DNA of 64,000 bases. It comes from Mesostigma viride. Lineage: Eukaryota > Streptophyta > Mesostigmatophyceae > Mesostigmatales > Mesostigmataceae. Below are positions 27,284-38,984 of this stretch, one piece after another. The stretch lies in the NCBI GenBank assembly GCA_009746045.1, contig RPFO01000594.1, forward strand, positions 648,449-712,448, written 5' to 3'. Both the position numbers and the translations under genes were made by a program. A model generated the notes under the pieces. It saw nothing but the letters and a program-made list of their open reading frames with translations. It searched no databases and had not been told where the DNA came from. Numbering within the stretch: the first letter of the stretch is position 1; every line of letters starts with the position of its first letter.

Positions 27284-28014
27284 TAGTAAACCACCGCTGC
27301 CGCGCCTGCTCGACGGGACGGAGGTCCCGTTCCGCGACCGCTTCAAGTTGTTGGGGAGCTGGCTTCCCGACACCGCCGACGATGTGGACACCCGCATCGG
27401 CCTTGCCTGGGCCAAGCTCCGTTCGCTCACACCCTACTGGCGCTCGAAGGGCCTTAACGGGCACCGCAAGCGCATGCTCTTCAAGGTCCTCGTCCTCACG
27501 GTGCTCACGTATGGCGCCGAGGCGTGGACCCTCCCACCCAAACTGGCAGCTCGGCTCGACGGCACAGTTTACAGGATGCTTCGGCAGGTCCTTAATGTAG
27601 GTTTTTCCGAGCGTCCGTCATCAGAGTCTTTGTATCATGGCATGCCCCGTGTTTCGGACGAGATTAGGCAGCGTAGGATAGCATTTGTAGGACACCTTGC
27701 CCGCACCAGCCAGGTCGACACCACCCTCGGTCTGGCCGGCCCCCAGCGGCTTGGACTGTCAGCCAGGGCGGCACATTCTGACCTGGCCTGGCCCCAAGGA
27801 CATTCCCAAAAGGGTAGGGAAACCTGTCACGAACTACGTTCAGATGTTGCTGGACGACCTAGTGGTCCCAGCCCAGTTTGAGCACCGCATCCACTCTCTC
27901 TCCCGTCTTTGGACTGCCATGCAGGACAAGACGCGGTGGAAGAAGATTGTCAAGGCGCACACGCCCGACCCTGTGGGCAAGGCCACCTCCCCCCAAGCGG
28001 AGGAGGCGTTTTGA
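27284..28014 (+). pseudogene. LINE ORF2 C-terminal region joined directly after the endonuclease
   Basis: From agtaaaccaccgctgccgcg onward it matches the minus-strand copy (LPRLLDGTEVPFRDRFKLLG, then TYGAEAWTLPPKLAARLDG). A frameshift near 27755 moves the end into the frame HILTWPGPKDIPKRVGKP to the stop at 28014. Everything from the RT fingers through YADD is absent, so about 1.3 kb has been lost relative to an intact ORF2. Confidence 0.9.
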
Positions 28015-28154
28015 TGAGTAGTGCAGTTAGGATTTTCTAGATAGAGTTAGGATAGTTCGATCACGCGGCTTCCCATCCATCATGAAATATGTGCTACATG
28101 ACCTCCCCACGGAGGCATGTTATAATTTAATTTAATTTAATTTAATCCATTATG

Positions 28155-28479
28155 TAATATTTATATACGACTTTTGTGACATACAAATAAAATTTTGTTC
28201 ATCTAAACATTGGCTGGACCCAGCTGGCGTCAAGTCCGATGTTTTTTGCAACGTCACCCACATCTGTTCGGTGCTGCCCCTTGGCACAAGCTCTACAAAC
28301 AGGTCGTGGACCGGCTGGATCGCATAGTATCTCCGCACATCTGAACCCTGTGATGCCAGATCTCCTTTGCGGCCGTTCCGAGCTTGGCACTGGATTCGTT
28401 GTCCACATCGTCGCGTCGCTGCCGCAACACGATGTTTTCTGGCATCCGCGGGCTTTTGGTTCCCGCCGCACATTTGAAA
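28155..28479. other. Flank of the LINE; possible minus-strand cysteine-containing ORF
   Basis: On the minus strand a frame from 28541 reads MIPNVDKNCTRCKGKKPED, then STFKCAAG, with a CxxC followed by KCA. Family not recognised. Part of this DNA (28480-28545) recurs at 39415-39470 inside the CACTA-type element. Confidence 0.3.
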
Positions 28480-28935
28480 GTGCTGTCCTCCGGCTTTTTG
28501 CCTTTGCACCGTGTGCAGTTCTTGTCGACGTTTGGAATCATGGCATGGCTAACGTGATGACTGACTAGCTAGACCTTTTCAGTGGTTTTCCATTTGCGGG
28601 TATTTCCTCGTAAATGGTGGGAGAGCGATCGCAGCAATGGTGCTCACCACTAGACACTCCCGGCCAGTTAGGCTCGAAACACACGCCCTGATCAAGCATG
28701 CTGTTTCCGGCCCCACCGTCTAGGTCATCTAGTCGCTCCACACGTAAGCCAGCCATAATTTCAATGCACAAGGATACACATTTCCATCACCATTCATCTT
28801 CATCATCCTGAACGACTCGAAAACGCGGAAAAGATAACGGCAGGCTCGAGCTACCATGGTCCGGATTCTCCCGATTTCTGGCCTGCGCTGGTTGTCTCTT
28901 TGATATGCCCAAGTGGCCACGCTGAGGCGATTCCT
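28480..28935 (-). repeat. Dispersed repeat, copy 1 (VGPE family)
   Basis: The stretch matches 39415-39735 in the same orientation and 38650-38890 in reverse orientation. Shared blocks include gaccatggtagctcgagc, ttggcctgcgctggttgtct-like sequence and cactagacactcccggccag. On the minus strand all three share a short reading starting M-T/S-Y-TVGPE; here the Tyr codon is a stop. Confidence 0.8.
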
Positions 28936-31704
28936 ATTGAGGGGCTTGCTGAAAATACCACTCGCAGCTGTCACAGGGGCTAGAAGGTCTATTCTACACC
29001 CACAGCATGCCAAGTAGACCTAAACCCAACCCATGGATATGCAGCAATCATCACGTACCAGCCGTGAGGGTTGAAAGTCACTCGGCAGGCGGCATGGCGA
29101 CGATACGTTTGCGCACCTTTGTTGTGGCGTCGTTAAGTGTAAGTAGTGGTATATCCCTTGACAAGGCCTGCCTGACCTTGTCACACCTCATCCCCCATTC
29201 CTCAACTTGCATACCTCATGCTCCTGCCTAGACTCTCAGCCTGGGCCTGCCTTGCTGGCCACGCAGCTTCCATGTTGGACGTCCAACTCCTCAGCCAGCA
29301 TGGTGGCATTGATGAAGTAGCCACTGACAAATCCCCCCGTTGCTGCCTCAAGGTTTGCCCTAAGCTTTGGCCACTATCATACCTAGCATGAAGTGACCAC
29401 TGCACAATATCAGTCAGCTCCCTGGCCACAGGCGTACCACAGTCCACATTAACGCATGCTGCATGAGGCCAACTCCCCATATCCCTTTCTCGTTGTGGTC
29501 TTGCTCTTGCCCTTGCCCTAATACCCTTGCGTTTGCCAACTGTCAGTCATCCTTGTAGCTTGTGCCATGCCTCTCCCAGCCATCCTTGACTGTCTCCCAA
29601 GTACTGCACTTCCTCAGCTAAACTGTCAAACTAGGTCGTGCCTCATCCCATCTCTCATTGCCGTAAGGACCCGAAGTCTGGCTTGCATCTCAGCAATGGT
29701 TCGTATGTGTGCCTGTCTTTCTGGGTGAGTGGCAGTGGCCTTGGAGTAAGAGGCTTTGAGCATGTGCATGTGTGTGTGGTTCTCTTGGCAATCGAACCCT
29801 TGCACCGCTGGCATTGTGGATGTATGGCCATGCCCTCTGCCATAACGTCGCCAAATTCTGCCAACATGCATCATAGGAAAATCAGGAGTTGCTGGTAGGC
29901 CACAAGAAATGAGAAACCAAGTTGCACATACCTTAGTATATGAAGGGCAGGTTTTGGGTTTCTTCATTGGCGCTGGTGGCAGCGTGCGTAGTAACTGGCT
30001 CATTTACCCGTGCCCTTCGCCAGCACGCACAGCCTGAACAGCATGAACGTTGGCGTCCATGATGACGCCCTCGGCTCATCAGTCATGGTATCACCGTGGG
30101 TGATGAAGGCAGCTTGGGTGCTGGCATGGAAGGCATCATGTGCACTAGGCCGCCATGTGGCCGCAGCACAGGTAGCAGACCTAGCCCAGCAATCGACTCT
30201 CTCCCTGCTCTCATGGCATCACACCCGCTCCACAAACCATGATGAATAGTTTTCATGTACAGGCATGTCCTACACATGCGTCAGGGTAGATGCTTTGTTG
30301 ATGCGTAAGAGGAATGGCGTGCACGTATGCAATGGGTTGGATGGACTCATCAAAGCACGCGCTGCCGTCAACCGTTAAAGGAGGCCGCCCATAACTCTGG
30401 GGTTGCCATCAACATTCTTTCATTTCTTTGCCCCTTAAGGGTCAGCCATGCCATGCAAGAAAACTGCCCATATTTTGTACCACGCACAACCATATACAAC
30501 AAAGCAGCAGCTTTGTTATCCATAGCCTTGACTGCGTCGACATCAATGTTGTCATCGGCGGCAATGGCCAGCCAGCTGGCAATAGCTTGCACGCAACCCA
30601 GCACGGCCTCTCCCTAACATCCGTGTGAAGAATTGCTTCTTGATATCCCTAGTCTCTAAACTAGGCTGCACATCGCTCGTGTGAGGAAACAGCTCGCCAT
30701 CCAACCGTAGCTCGCTGAATGGCGCACTTCCCGTAAAATAGGAGTACGATGACACAAAGGGACTCCGGAGACGGGGAACTGGTACAACATTCATCCACGA
30801 AAGGAGAGGGCTTCGTCAAGGAGTAAATTGGCACCTAGATATGAATATGAGAACGTACCGCTAGTCGACAACCATGACTCTCTTGCATTTGAGGTCTGTT
30901 TCGCACACCCCGCAGCAGAAATTCGTTGCGGCATGCACCTGCTGGCATGCAGGTTGTGCATGTCGGGAGGTTAATAACAACCCCGACGCCGTGGGCGTCG
31001 TTAGTGCCAAGAAATCCTGCATTCGACATGACGTTTGGGGCAAACGCGAATATATATGGATCAGAATATATGGATTATCGGTTTGCCAAGCCTGACGCAG
31101 CCTTGAAATTGGTCGGAAATATGCGGTAGCTCGGGAAAAAAAAATTGCAGCGGTACTGAAAAAAGTCGTTCGGTCAAAGTCTTTAGAATCAAAAAATGCG
31201 TCGTTTATGATCATAAACTCGATCTTAGGGCGCACTTCATCGGGAAATTTTTTTGCTGCTGTCAGGTGGGGTCGAGAGAAAATCTGCGACCAAACAGGCA
31301 CCCACCTGTGAATGACGCAATATGCTGTTCGATTCCGCAAATTTTCTGCCGAAAAAAAAATACTGGTGGACCAAATAACTCCTTAGGAGAATGAGCGTTA
31401 AATTTCAGCCTTGATAATGCTTTTTTATGCGCTCAACATCGCCTGCCAGACCGCCATGCCTGTCGCCCGGAATTCGGTCACCGTCGTGCACGCGCACACC
31501 AAAATTTGCATTTGGCGCCACTTTTCGGGTACCGCTTCTGAGGTCGGACTTTGGCGCGGCTCGTACCGTTGTGTGGATGATGCTTTGGCTATGGCTGCCT
31601 GATTCAGTCATATTAGGTCATCCAGTCATGATGTTTGATGCATGTTTGATGCTGTATAACTTATACAACACCTATTTTCAACGTTTTGACCCTCCAAGCT
31701 CACT
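28936..31704. other. Intergenic DNA without recognised genes
   Basis: Small ORFs occur on both strands but none shows a domain or motif I recognise. The stretch at 30926-31126 (+) reads FGANANIYGSEYMDYRFAKP, which looks protein-like but is short and isolated. No tandem arrays. Confidence 0.5.
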
Positions 31705-32100
31705 ATTGAATTGAATTGAATTGTAACATAACTCCGTTGCGCATGGGAGTATATGTAGCACATAGCCCTTGAGAGGGGGGATATGGCCTATCATACATCC
31801 TAAGCTACTTCCTGCAAGGGTGGGAATGTAAGCTACCCCTAGCTGCTCTAGGTGCACCAAGGCACCTGCACCCTCATGATGTATCGCGCTATGCCCAGTT
31901 AAGGGGGAGCGTGGCATGTGGGGGAAGATCATCATGGCTATACAAGAGCTATGGCATGGCTTCTCAGCAGAGAGTGACTCCCTGCATGGGCACAACATTA
32001 CTAAATAAGGCTAGGCATCGTCTGGAGTGTGGCTCATCATAGGCACACATGTACATGATTACATAAAGCACGTGGCTTAGCTGGAATAGGGCCTCTAGGA
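31705..32100 (-). mobile_element. 3' end of a related LINE family (minus strand)
   Basis: attgaattgaattgaattg then taacataactccgttgcgca, ggagtatatgtagcacat resembles the 3' tails at 21217 and 63717 (tataacatgcctccg...gcagcacat). The internal end is not defined and no coding remnant is visible, so only a short 5'-truncated copy is proposed. Confidence 0.55.
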
Positions 32101-32779
32101 GGCGTACATGTACATGGCCACGGTCTATCTATTCTACACTACTACTGCTGTATTCCCCTAAGCTGGGGCGTCTGGAGTCGCTGCATGGGCCGCGGGAGTT
32201 ATTCTAGGGCTTCAGGCCTAGACTATCAGTACACGTGGCGTTGTCCCCGTCTCCCAATTAAGTGGGATACGGACATGGACGGTAGTGTAGTACACTGGAC
32301 ATATCTCTACTAGGATTTAGATCCGCACGTGCCATGATGGGCACGTGGGACACGTGCTAGATATTAGCACTGAGATATGTAGGGCACACGCACGTGGGCA
32401 TTCACGTGGTAGGGTTTATGAGCTGTGATGCAGACCACAAGGTGGTTGCAGTGCTAGTCCTGTACGGAGGTCCTAGGGGAGGTCCAGGACCATCCACGTA
32501 GTGCTGTTAGGCAGCAGGTGCCTGTGGGCATCGTATCACTGAGTCCTAGCTGGAGTAGATCTAGCTGGACGGAGCCAGCACCTCATTGGTTAGCACTAGT
32601 ACAGGATAGCTAGGTTACCCTAACCTACGTGCCCATGCAATCCAGCTTGGCAAGCTTGCATGGATTGATATATGCCAGCCATTGCATAATCAAACACACG
32701 TTCGCATCCATTTGCACGAGTGCCATAACTTGCATTTATAAAAACTCTCACAGTTTTTATACTACTCTCTCATTTTAAA
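32101..32779. other. Non-coding sequence 5' of element A
   Basis: It contains short inverted motifs (tacactactac and gtagtgtagtacac at 32145-32295; acatgtacatg repeated at 32048-32118) and a TATA-like tttataaaaactctcac at 32736-32752, 28 bp before the first ATG of element A. It could hold the promoter/5' LTR of element A, but no matching 3' LTR was found. Confidence 0.4.
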
Positions 32780-33990
32780 ATGTCGAACGTTTCTGATCGT
32801 GAGGGCTCTTCGGAGTCAAGCCTGTCCCCATCGTCCGAAGATTTGGACTATCGGGCGGCAGTGCGGGGCCGGCAGGGTAGGCATGATCACGCTGGCAGCG
32901 ATGCCGGCAGTGGTCGCTCGTCTTCGGACGAGGACCCGCGGTTCCTGGATCAGCTGGCGGCGAGGCCGCCGCTGTACAATGTATGGCGTCCCAATGCACC
33001 ACCGGCTGAAGGGCAGCCCACGGCACCCGAGCTGTTTACGGGGCCGGGGAGGGTGGTGCCCGTATTGGGGGATATCCCGTCGGATGGCTACGACGAGGAC
33101 GAGGACCTGGTGGATCTCGAGCTGCCGGAGGACAGGGAGAAGCGGGAAGAGCTGCTCCGCCGCGAGGCAGAGCGCATTCGCCAGGAGGCCCAGCTGCGCA
33201 AGGAGCTGGAGCAGCAGCGCGAGCTGGAGGCTCAGCGAGAGGCTCAGCTGCGGGCAGAGACTGAGATAGACAGAACAGCCCGGGAACTCGCGGAGCGGCA
33301 GTTGGAGCGGGATCGTGTGGCGAGGGCGGGTCTGCGCGCGGGGCCGACAGGTGCGCGCGAGGCACCCCCATACGTTCTCCGCAAGAAGAACGAGCTCTTC
33401 ACTTTTGCGCACAGGCGTACAGCGCGCTCCTTCAGGCGCATGGCTGGGGATGTACTGCAGGAGACCGACTCCTCGGTGGAAATGCAGCCCGGAGCGCGGG
33501 GTGAGGAGCTGGTTTTGATGGACCCAGCTATGGTCGAGGCCGAGCGGCTGGCCAAGATAGAGTACACCAGGCATTGCCAGCGGAAGGCGAAGCGGGCAAT
33601 GGTGCGGTCCATGGCTGAGAACAGTTTGGCTAGGGAGCGTGCGGCCAGCTAGGGAGGCGCAGCATCGGGAGCTGCGGCGACTTCGTGCGAAGGCGCACGA
33701 TGCCACGGAGAAGACCCGGCGGCATCAGGCGAGGCTGGACGCGGCCATGAGGAGGTCGGAGGCGGCACTGGCAGCAATGGTGGGCCCGGCGAGGAGGGAG
33801 CAGGAGGCCAGGCTGGCCAGGAAGAGCAGGCGGAACGCACGTGCCCTAGACAGGCGTATGCGTAATTAAGGAGGAGCGGGCTCTGCGCAGGTATCAGGAG
33901 GCGGCCAGGACCTGGGCTCTGCAGGGAGAATTCGGAGATGCAATCCGTTTTGAGCGTGGTCTGGCGCCACATGAGCCGCTGCCCGAGGAC
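32780..33990 (+). pseudogene. Element A: N-terminal gag-like protein, charged coiled coil, frameshifted
   Basis: The first frame runs 32780-33652 from ATG: an acidic Ser-rich N-terminus (SSESSLSPSSEDLDYRA), then EDLVDLELPEDREKREELL, a long Glu/Arg/Gln coiled coil (about residues 120-190) and a region with TFAHRRTARSFRRMAGDVLQ. Frameshifts at about 33640 and 33870 continue the same protein (HRELRRLRAKAHDATEK, then ERALRRYQEAARTWALQGEF). It is the first ORF of the retroelement and probably part of gag. No capsid motif was recognised here. Confidence 0.6.
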
Positions 33991-33995
33991 GCGGT

Positions 33996-35189
33996 ATGGA
34001 CTTCATGCGCACCCCGCAGCCAGCAAGGGCCCAGCGAGGAGCGGCCTTGTTAAACGCGCGTGAGCGTGTTCGCGCTGGTGCAGACACACCCCACCCCCCA
34101 CCCCCCACACCCAAACACACTGTGCAGACCGACACGGACATGGAGCTGGACCGCATCGCTGCACTACTCCACCAGGAGCTGGACGCAGCGGAGGCTAACC
34201 CGACCAAGCGGGCGCGGGCAGCAGAGGCAGTAGAGCAACTGCTGAAGGCCGCCAAGCGGGTCCGCCAAGGAAAGTGGCAGGAGGGGTGTGGACCATCGTC
34301 TACGCCCCAGCGGTCGCATCCAGAGGAGGATGGTGACGAGGGGAAGGACGGGGGAGCACCAGGGGGAGGGGCACCAGCAAGCACCGGGGGTATGGCGGGC
34401 GGCAGCAACGCTGGAGCGGCAACCCAGCAGCAGCAGCAGCCACAGCATCAGCAGCAGCAGCAGCAGCAGCAGCAGCGGCAGCATCAGCAACAGCAACCGC
34501 AGCAGCAGCAGCAGCAGCAGCAACCTCAACCACAAGCGACTGTCGCTGTACCACAGCGACCCAGGTTTGATGCATCCCGTAGGGAAGATAGGATTACCTT
34601 CCCAGGTCTAGCTGAGGGATATGTGCAGGAGGATGCACTTGAGTTTCTTTTCAAGATAGAACATTCCTGGTCCCATGATAACATCCGTGATTGGTTTCCT
34701 GCTCTCAGGGTGTCTAACACGATCCACCAATCTGCACCTAGCATCAAACAAATGGTTCAGATGTATGAGAGGAGGGCCAGCACACCTGGGGCAGAGGAGG
34801 TGCAAATCTTCACAGAATTCATAGCAGACCTAAAAGGGCTGTTGACCAAGGGGGAACACCTGCAGGCTCTCAAGGGGTTCAACTGGTTGGCCTCGTACAA
34901 AGTCAACAAGTCTGACTACGTACGTGATAACAAACAGTTTGTCCTGTACATAGACAGGGACGAGGAGTTGAAGAAACTCAACTCTAAGTACCTGATCCAT
35001 CAGTGGCTCACCAAAGCTGAGCTGGACAAGAACACCAATGCAGTTCTGCTGGCTGGCCTTAAAGACAAGTGGGATGATTTTAGGGGGGCCATGTTGTTCA
35101 TTCAGCAGAGCCTAGAACCCTTCTCAACTGTCAAGGAACCCAAGGTTAACAAGGTCCAAGGGGGGGGGTCAGGACGGTGCAGGTCCTAG
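33996..35189 (+). pseudogene. Element A: gag capsid-like ORF with poly-Gln
   Basis: The N-terminal third is charged (ELDRIAALLHQELDAAEAN, AVEQLLKAAKRVRQG). Residues ~145-185 are a CAG/CAA poly-Gln tract (34424-34533). The C-terminal ~200 residues read as a helical capsid domain (ALEFLFKIEHSWSHDNIRDW, QIFTEFIADLKGLLTKGEHL, LSKYLIHQWL-like, KDKWDDFRGAMLFIQQSLEP). The frame breaks at a run of nine G (35160-35168), after which the other frame continues GAGPSRKKLIKEVVAQVKAV. Confidence 0.65.
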
Positions 35190-35456
35190 CAGGAAGAAGC
35201 TCATCAAGGAGGTGGTAGCTCAGGTCAAGGCGGTGTTCAAGGGTCCCCAGCAAGGTAAGAAGGCAGGGGGGTCATCCAAGCAGCAGGGGAAATCAGACAA
35301 GGGGGGAAAGGGGAACCCAGGCAGTAAGGCTGGGCCCCCCAGGGGCCTAGTCAGAAAGGTAAGCCTCATGACTCCACCCTGTATTGCACCAGGTGCTCAT
35401 GCAAGGGGCATGAGAGGGATGATTGCTGGAAGGGCAAACCCGAACTTGGATCTGAT
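35190..35456 (+). pseudogene. Element A: basic linker and CCHC zinc knuckle
   Basis: A Lys/Gly-rich linker (35212-35340) is followed, after a further frame change, by YCTRCSCKGHERDDCWKGK. This is a Cys-x2-Cys-x3-Gly-His-x4-Cys knuckle typical of nucleocapsids. A second pair (VCPGCWEP) comes just after. It joins in frame to the integrase ORF. Confidence 0.75.
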
Positions 35457-36947
35457 GTGGATGTATGCCCAGGTTGCTGGGAGCCCCGCCACCCGTTACC
35501 TGCAGGGGGACGCTGCAACAAGCCCAGGAAGGGAGCCTCAACGGGGCGCCCCAACAAACAAGCCAGCACTCAGGACGACTGTAAGTCTCCTGTACCCTGG
35601 TTTCTCAATGGCCGTGTACCTTCCATTTGCTCTGTGTTGCCTGACAGTGAGGAAGTGGATTGGGACCTGGCTTATGACATGACGCTAGCACAGGTGGCCC
35701 AAGATCCCACTATAGCCTCCTTAGACGCAGCAGCAGATAAGGTTATATCCTATGCCAGGTTAGCCCAACAGCTACACAAGGCAATGGGGCATGAGGCAGT
35801 GGCAGAAAGGCTGGCTAATAAAATTGATGGCCGTGACCTGGAACAGATGTGCAGGCATGTCAGGAAGCACTGTGAAGCGTGCCAACTGCATGCACCTAAA
35901 CCCAAGAGATGGCATGTGGCCACCCCACCACTGGCTAGAGGAAAGCTAGTAGGGGATGTGATACACCTGGTGAAGGACATGGTGTATTACTTGGTCATAA
36001 AAGATGCCTGGTCTAGGTTTGTGGTGATAGAACCTTTGCCAGGCATGGCCAATGAACAACTGCACAGAGCCCTGCTGATTGCACTAGCACGGTATCATCC
36101 TCAGGAAAAATTAATGCTGGATCAGCAGTTCACGTGGATACAAGATTATCCTGATCTGCCCAAGATAGACATTGCTGGGGCTCAAGATCATGAACGCCAG
36201 GGGATGATTGAACGTACCATGCGTGCTATCAGGGACCTCATAAAGAAAAATGAGTCCAGGACAGCAGAGTCTGGGAGCTATGCTGATAGGACAGCGTGGG
36301 CAGCTGAAGTGTGCAGAACTCTGAACACCAAGCCCCTCATGTCTTCTCCTTTTGGTGAAATCACATCAATTGGCCTGCAATCAGGTAGCTACTCTCAGGA
36401 GGTACTAGACCACTACAACACGCAAAGGCAACACTTGGCCAAGTTGCTGGCAAAAAAGGATAAGAGTAATGCCAGGCCTGTGTTTGAAGTGGGGGATCAG
36501 GTACTCTACTATAGGGAGGGGGAAGGGAACAAAGCCCACTCTGGTAGATGGCATGGTCCAGCTGAAATCATCAGGTTCTCAGAAACAGGGGACACGGTGA
36601 CTATTCAGCATCACAGAGAGCGAATGGTTGGCAAGCATAGACTGAAGCTTTATTACCCTCCTTTGGCAGACGTGTCAGGGGTAGAATTCTTGGACATGGA
36701 TTCAGAGCCTCAGTCTGGTGGGTTGGTCTCACCCAGTGAATTGGCTAGGGACATAGCTGATGCAAGCAACACAACCATAGACGCTCCTGTGTTCCTCAGT
36801 GGTGCAGCCCCACCACAGCCCACTGGTCCAACTGGGCAGGAGGAACGTGCACTGGATGAGCAGCAGGTCGCTCCTCCCTCATCTCAGGACAGCCACGCGA
36901 AGCAGCAGATCCTGTTGTCCCCAGGAATAAATTTGCTGAGGCTCTAA
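35457..36947 (+). pseudogene. Element A: integrase
   Basis: It contains the zinc-binding HHCC domain (HKAMGHEAVAERL, then CRHVRKHCEACQLHAPKPKR). A diverged catalytic core follows: GDVIHLVKDMVYYLVIKDAW with the first Asp, KLMLDQQFTW with a second Asp, and ERQGMIERTMRAIRDLI with the Glu. The C-terminal domain reads VFEVGDQVLYYREGEG and KHRLKLYYPP. A variable acidic tail (SEPQSGGLVSPSELARDIAD) leads to the stop. The core differs from textbook D-D35-E spacing. It lies directly after the CCHC knuckle, without a protease before it. Confidence 0.85.
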
Positions 36948-37435
36948 AAGCTCTACATAGAGCACACACTGCCAAGGCACAGATGGCAGCAGGTGCAGCA
37001 CAAGTCAATGCTGTGGGTGAATCTAACCAGGATCCCAGTATCCTGGCAGTAGACACACAGGCACAGGTGAGCATCATCAGTGCACAAGCTGCATCTGGCC
37101 TAAGTCTGCAACGCTCGCCCTGGGCTAGAGTGTCAGATTTTTCAGGCAAAACAAAAATGGCAGTCAAAGGCCAAGTGCTAATTCCCATTCTGGGGGTGCC
37201 CACTCCCTTCCAGGTAGTAGAGGGCTACAAGGGGAATGCACTGCTGGGGGAACCATTTGTCTCATACCCTGGAGTAGTCATCTCAGCTGGGAGGTTGAGT
37301 GTGACTGGGGTGGGGCAGGTCACCCTGGACCATTTCAAAATTCCTTTAACACAGATCAGTGATGGCCTGGAAGCAGCCATCAACGCTGTCAATATAAAAT
37401 ACCTCCCAGGTCAGGAACCCTGTGTGGATTCCCTC
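36890..37435 (+). pseudogene. Element A: retropepsin-like protease, interrupted by a DNA transposon
   Basis: After a frameshift at about 36890 the reading KFAEALKALHRAHTAKAQMA leads to SILAVDTQAQVSIISAQAAS, the active-site box with Gln where Gly is usual (DTG/DSG). GNALLGEPFVSYPG resembles the second retropepsin Leu-Gly motif. The TAG that ends the frame at 37438-37440 belongs to the inserted CACTA terminus. Removing the insertion and one TC continues the frame at 40681 (IHSQKLHPSAFGLGRWD) up to the chromovirus insertion at 40825. Confidence 0.72.
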
Positions 37436-37449
37436 CACTAGGAACTCGG

Positions 37450-37740
37450 GGGTGATATAAGTGGTAAAAAGTGGTAAAATCTATATCACCCGGTGGTAAA
37501 AAGTGGTAAAAAGTGATAAAAAGTGATAAAAAGTGATAAAAAGTGGTAAAAAAGGGGTAAAACAGGTGGTAAAAGGTGGTAAAACAGGGGGTGGTAAAAG
37601 CCTTTACCACCTCCATTTTACCACCTGACCGCCATCGTGGAAAAAAAATACCACCAGGTGGTAAAAACGAGGGTGAAAACAGGTGGTAAAAAATACCCCG
37701 GTGGAGGTGAAAAAATCGGTGGTAAAAATGGTAAAAAACG
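37450..37740. repeat. Left subterminal repeat block (gtggtaaaaa)
   Basis: About 25 copies of gtggtaaaa or gtgataaaa, partly in the opposite orientation (ttaccacc at 37600-37625). It is matched in inverted arrangement by 40378-40660. It probably contains the transposase-binding motifs. Confidence 0.85.
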
Positions 37741-38649
37741 CAGATAGATCTCACTTGGAACTCAGCTTTGAGAATGGGTGAGAAAACTGAGAAAATAGGG
37801 TCAGAATGGGTGAGAAAACACGTTTCTCACAAAGGTGAGATGACCCCAAAAAATGAGAAAAGGAGATCTAAAAAAACAGGACGTGAGAAAAGTGAGAAAA
37901 ACAGGACGTGAATCAACAGCACTGTTCAAAACAGCTCGGCAATCAAAATCGTTTCATTAAAATGTTTTAATAATTAATGTTTATAGCCGTCAAGAACCTA
38001 TCGATTCATACTAGCCATTCAGAGGCGGTTCTGAAGTTGTAACCATTGATCATTTAATGTATCATCTATACAACACTGTTATGGCTTTATGACACATCCG
38101 TCATTGCCTTTCATCAAATACGATGGCAGCTAGTGGTTAACAAATCTGGTCGCTTGCTAGGTTATCATGCTGACCGCTCCCATTTCATTCCCGTGGTGCC
38201 TGCAAGAATCCAAGCAAACCGCGACACAATATGCAAGAGAAAAAAAAGATATCAGATCCTTATATAGACATCACCATTTTACAAGGAAGAGCGCGCCAGC
38301 ACCTAACGGTCCACGCAGCAAATGGGTAGAACACGATTTATGACCCAACACTCACTCTTATGGCAAAGCAGCCCATACACATGAATCGCACCATGCGCCA
38401 GATGTCACACGTGCAAGCCACAACATTGTCGTCGGATCAGAAAGCAAGAAACGTGAAAACGCTAGCGGCCCAAATCTGAGATTCCGCGGAACACAGAAAA
38501 TAAGAAAGCTCAGAAGCTACCAGCAAGGGATCGAACATAGGACCTTTGGCATGATTTCGCGGCTGTGTGAGTCTCCTGACCCGAAGGCATCTCAGTTAAT
38601 GAACGTTTCGAAACAGCCAAACTGCGAAAAACCTCTTACCGGAAAGTTT
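37741..38649. other. Interior of the CACTA-type element, first part
   Basis: It has loose gtgagaaaa repeats (37775-37910) followed by unique AT-rich sequence. No gene recognised. Confidence 0.6.
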
Positions 38650-38945
38650 TGCCAATATCAAAGAGACAACCAGCGCAGGCCAGAAATCGGGAGAATCCGG
38701 ACCATGGTAGCTCGAGCCTGCCGTTACCTTGTCCGCGCTGTCGAGCCGTGCAGGATTATGAATATGAATGGAGATGGAAATGTGTAGCCTTACATGCGAA
38801 ATAATGGCTGGCTGACGTGAAGAGCGACTAGATGAGCTACACGGTGGGGCCGGAAAACAGCTTGCTCGTGGGCAACCAGTGCAACGACTACTTTCTCTGG
38901 GTTGCAAACTGCGGCAAATTGAACGCAAACCTCATCTTGAAATCT
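38650..38945 (+). repeat. Dispersed repeat, copy 2 (reverse orientation), with VGPE reading
   Basis: It is the reverse complement of the 28670-28935 copy. On the plus strand, from 38829, a frame reads MSYTVGPENSLLVGNQCNDY, then FLWVANCGKLNANLILKS and stop. The equivalent frame in copy 3 starts MTYTVGPE. No family recognised. Confidence 0.7.
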
Positions 38946-38984
38946 TGACCGTCGAAACGTAACGATCCGACGACTTATGCAGTA

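Larger units (their letters stand above)
24956..28154 (+). mobile_element. LINE copy with internal RT deletion and 10-bp target duplication
   Basis: atccattatg at 24956-24965 and 28145-28154 bounds the element (24966-28144). It carries an ORF1 lacking its start, an APE-type endonuclease, and then, without reverse transcriptase, the ORF2 C-terminal region and a ttataatttaatttaattt tail. It belongs to the same family as the minus-strand copy at 21217-23407: the C-terminal protein is nearly identical. Confidence 0.92.
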
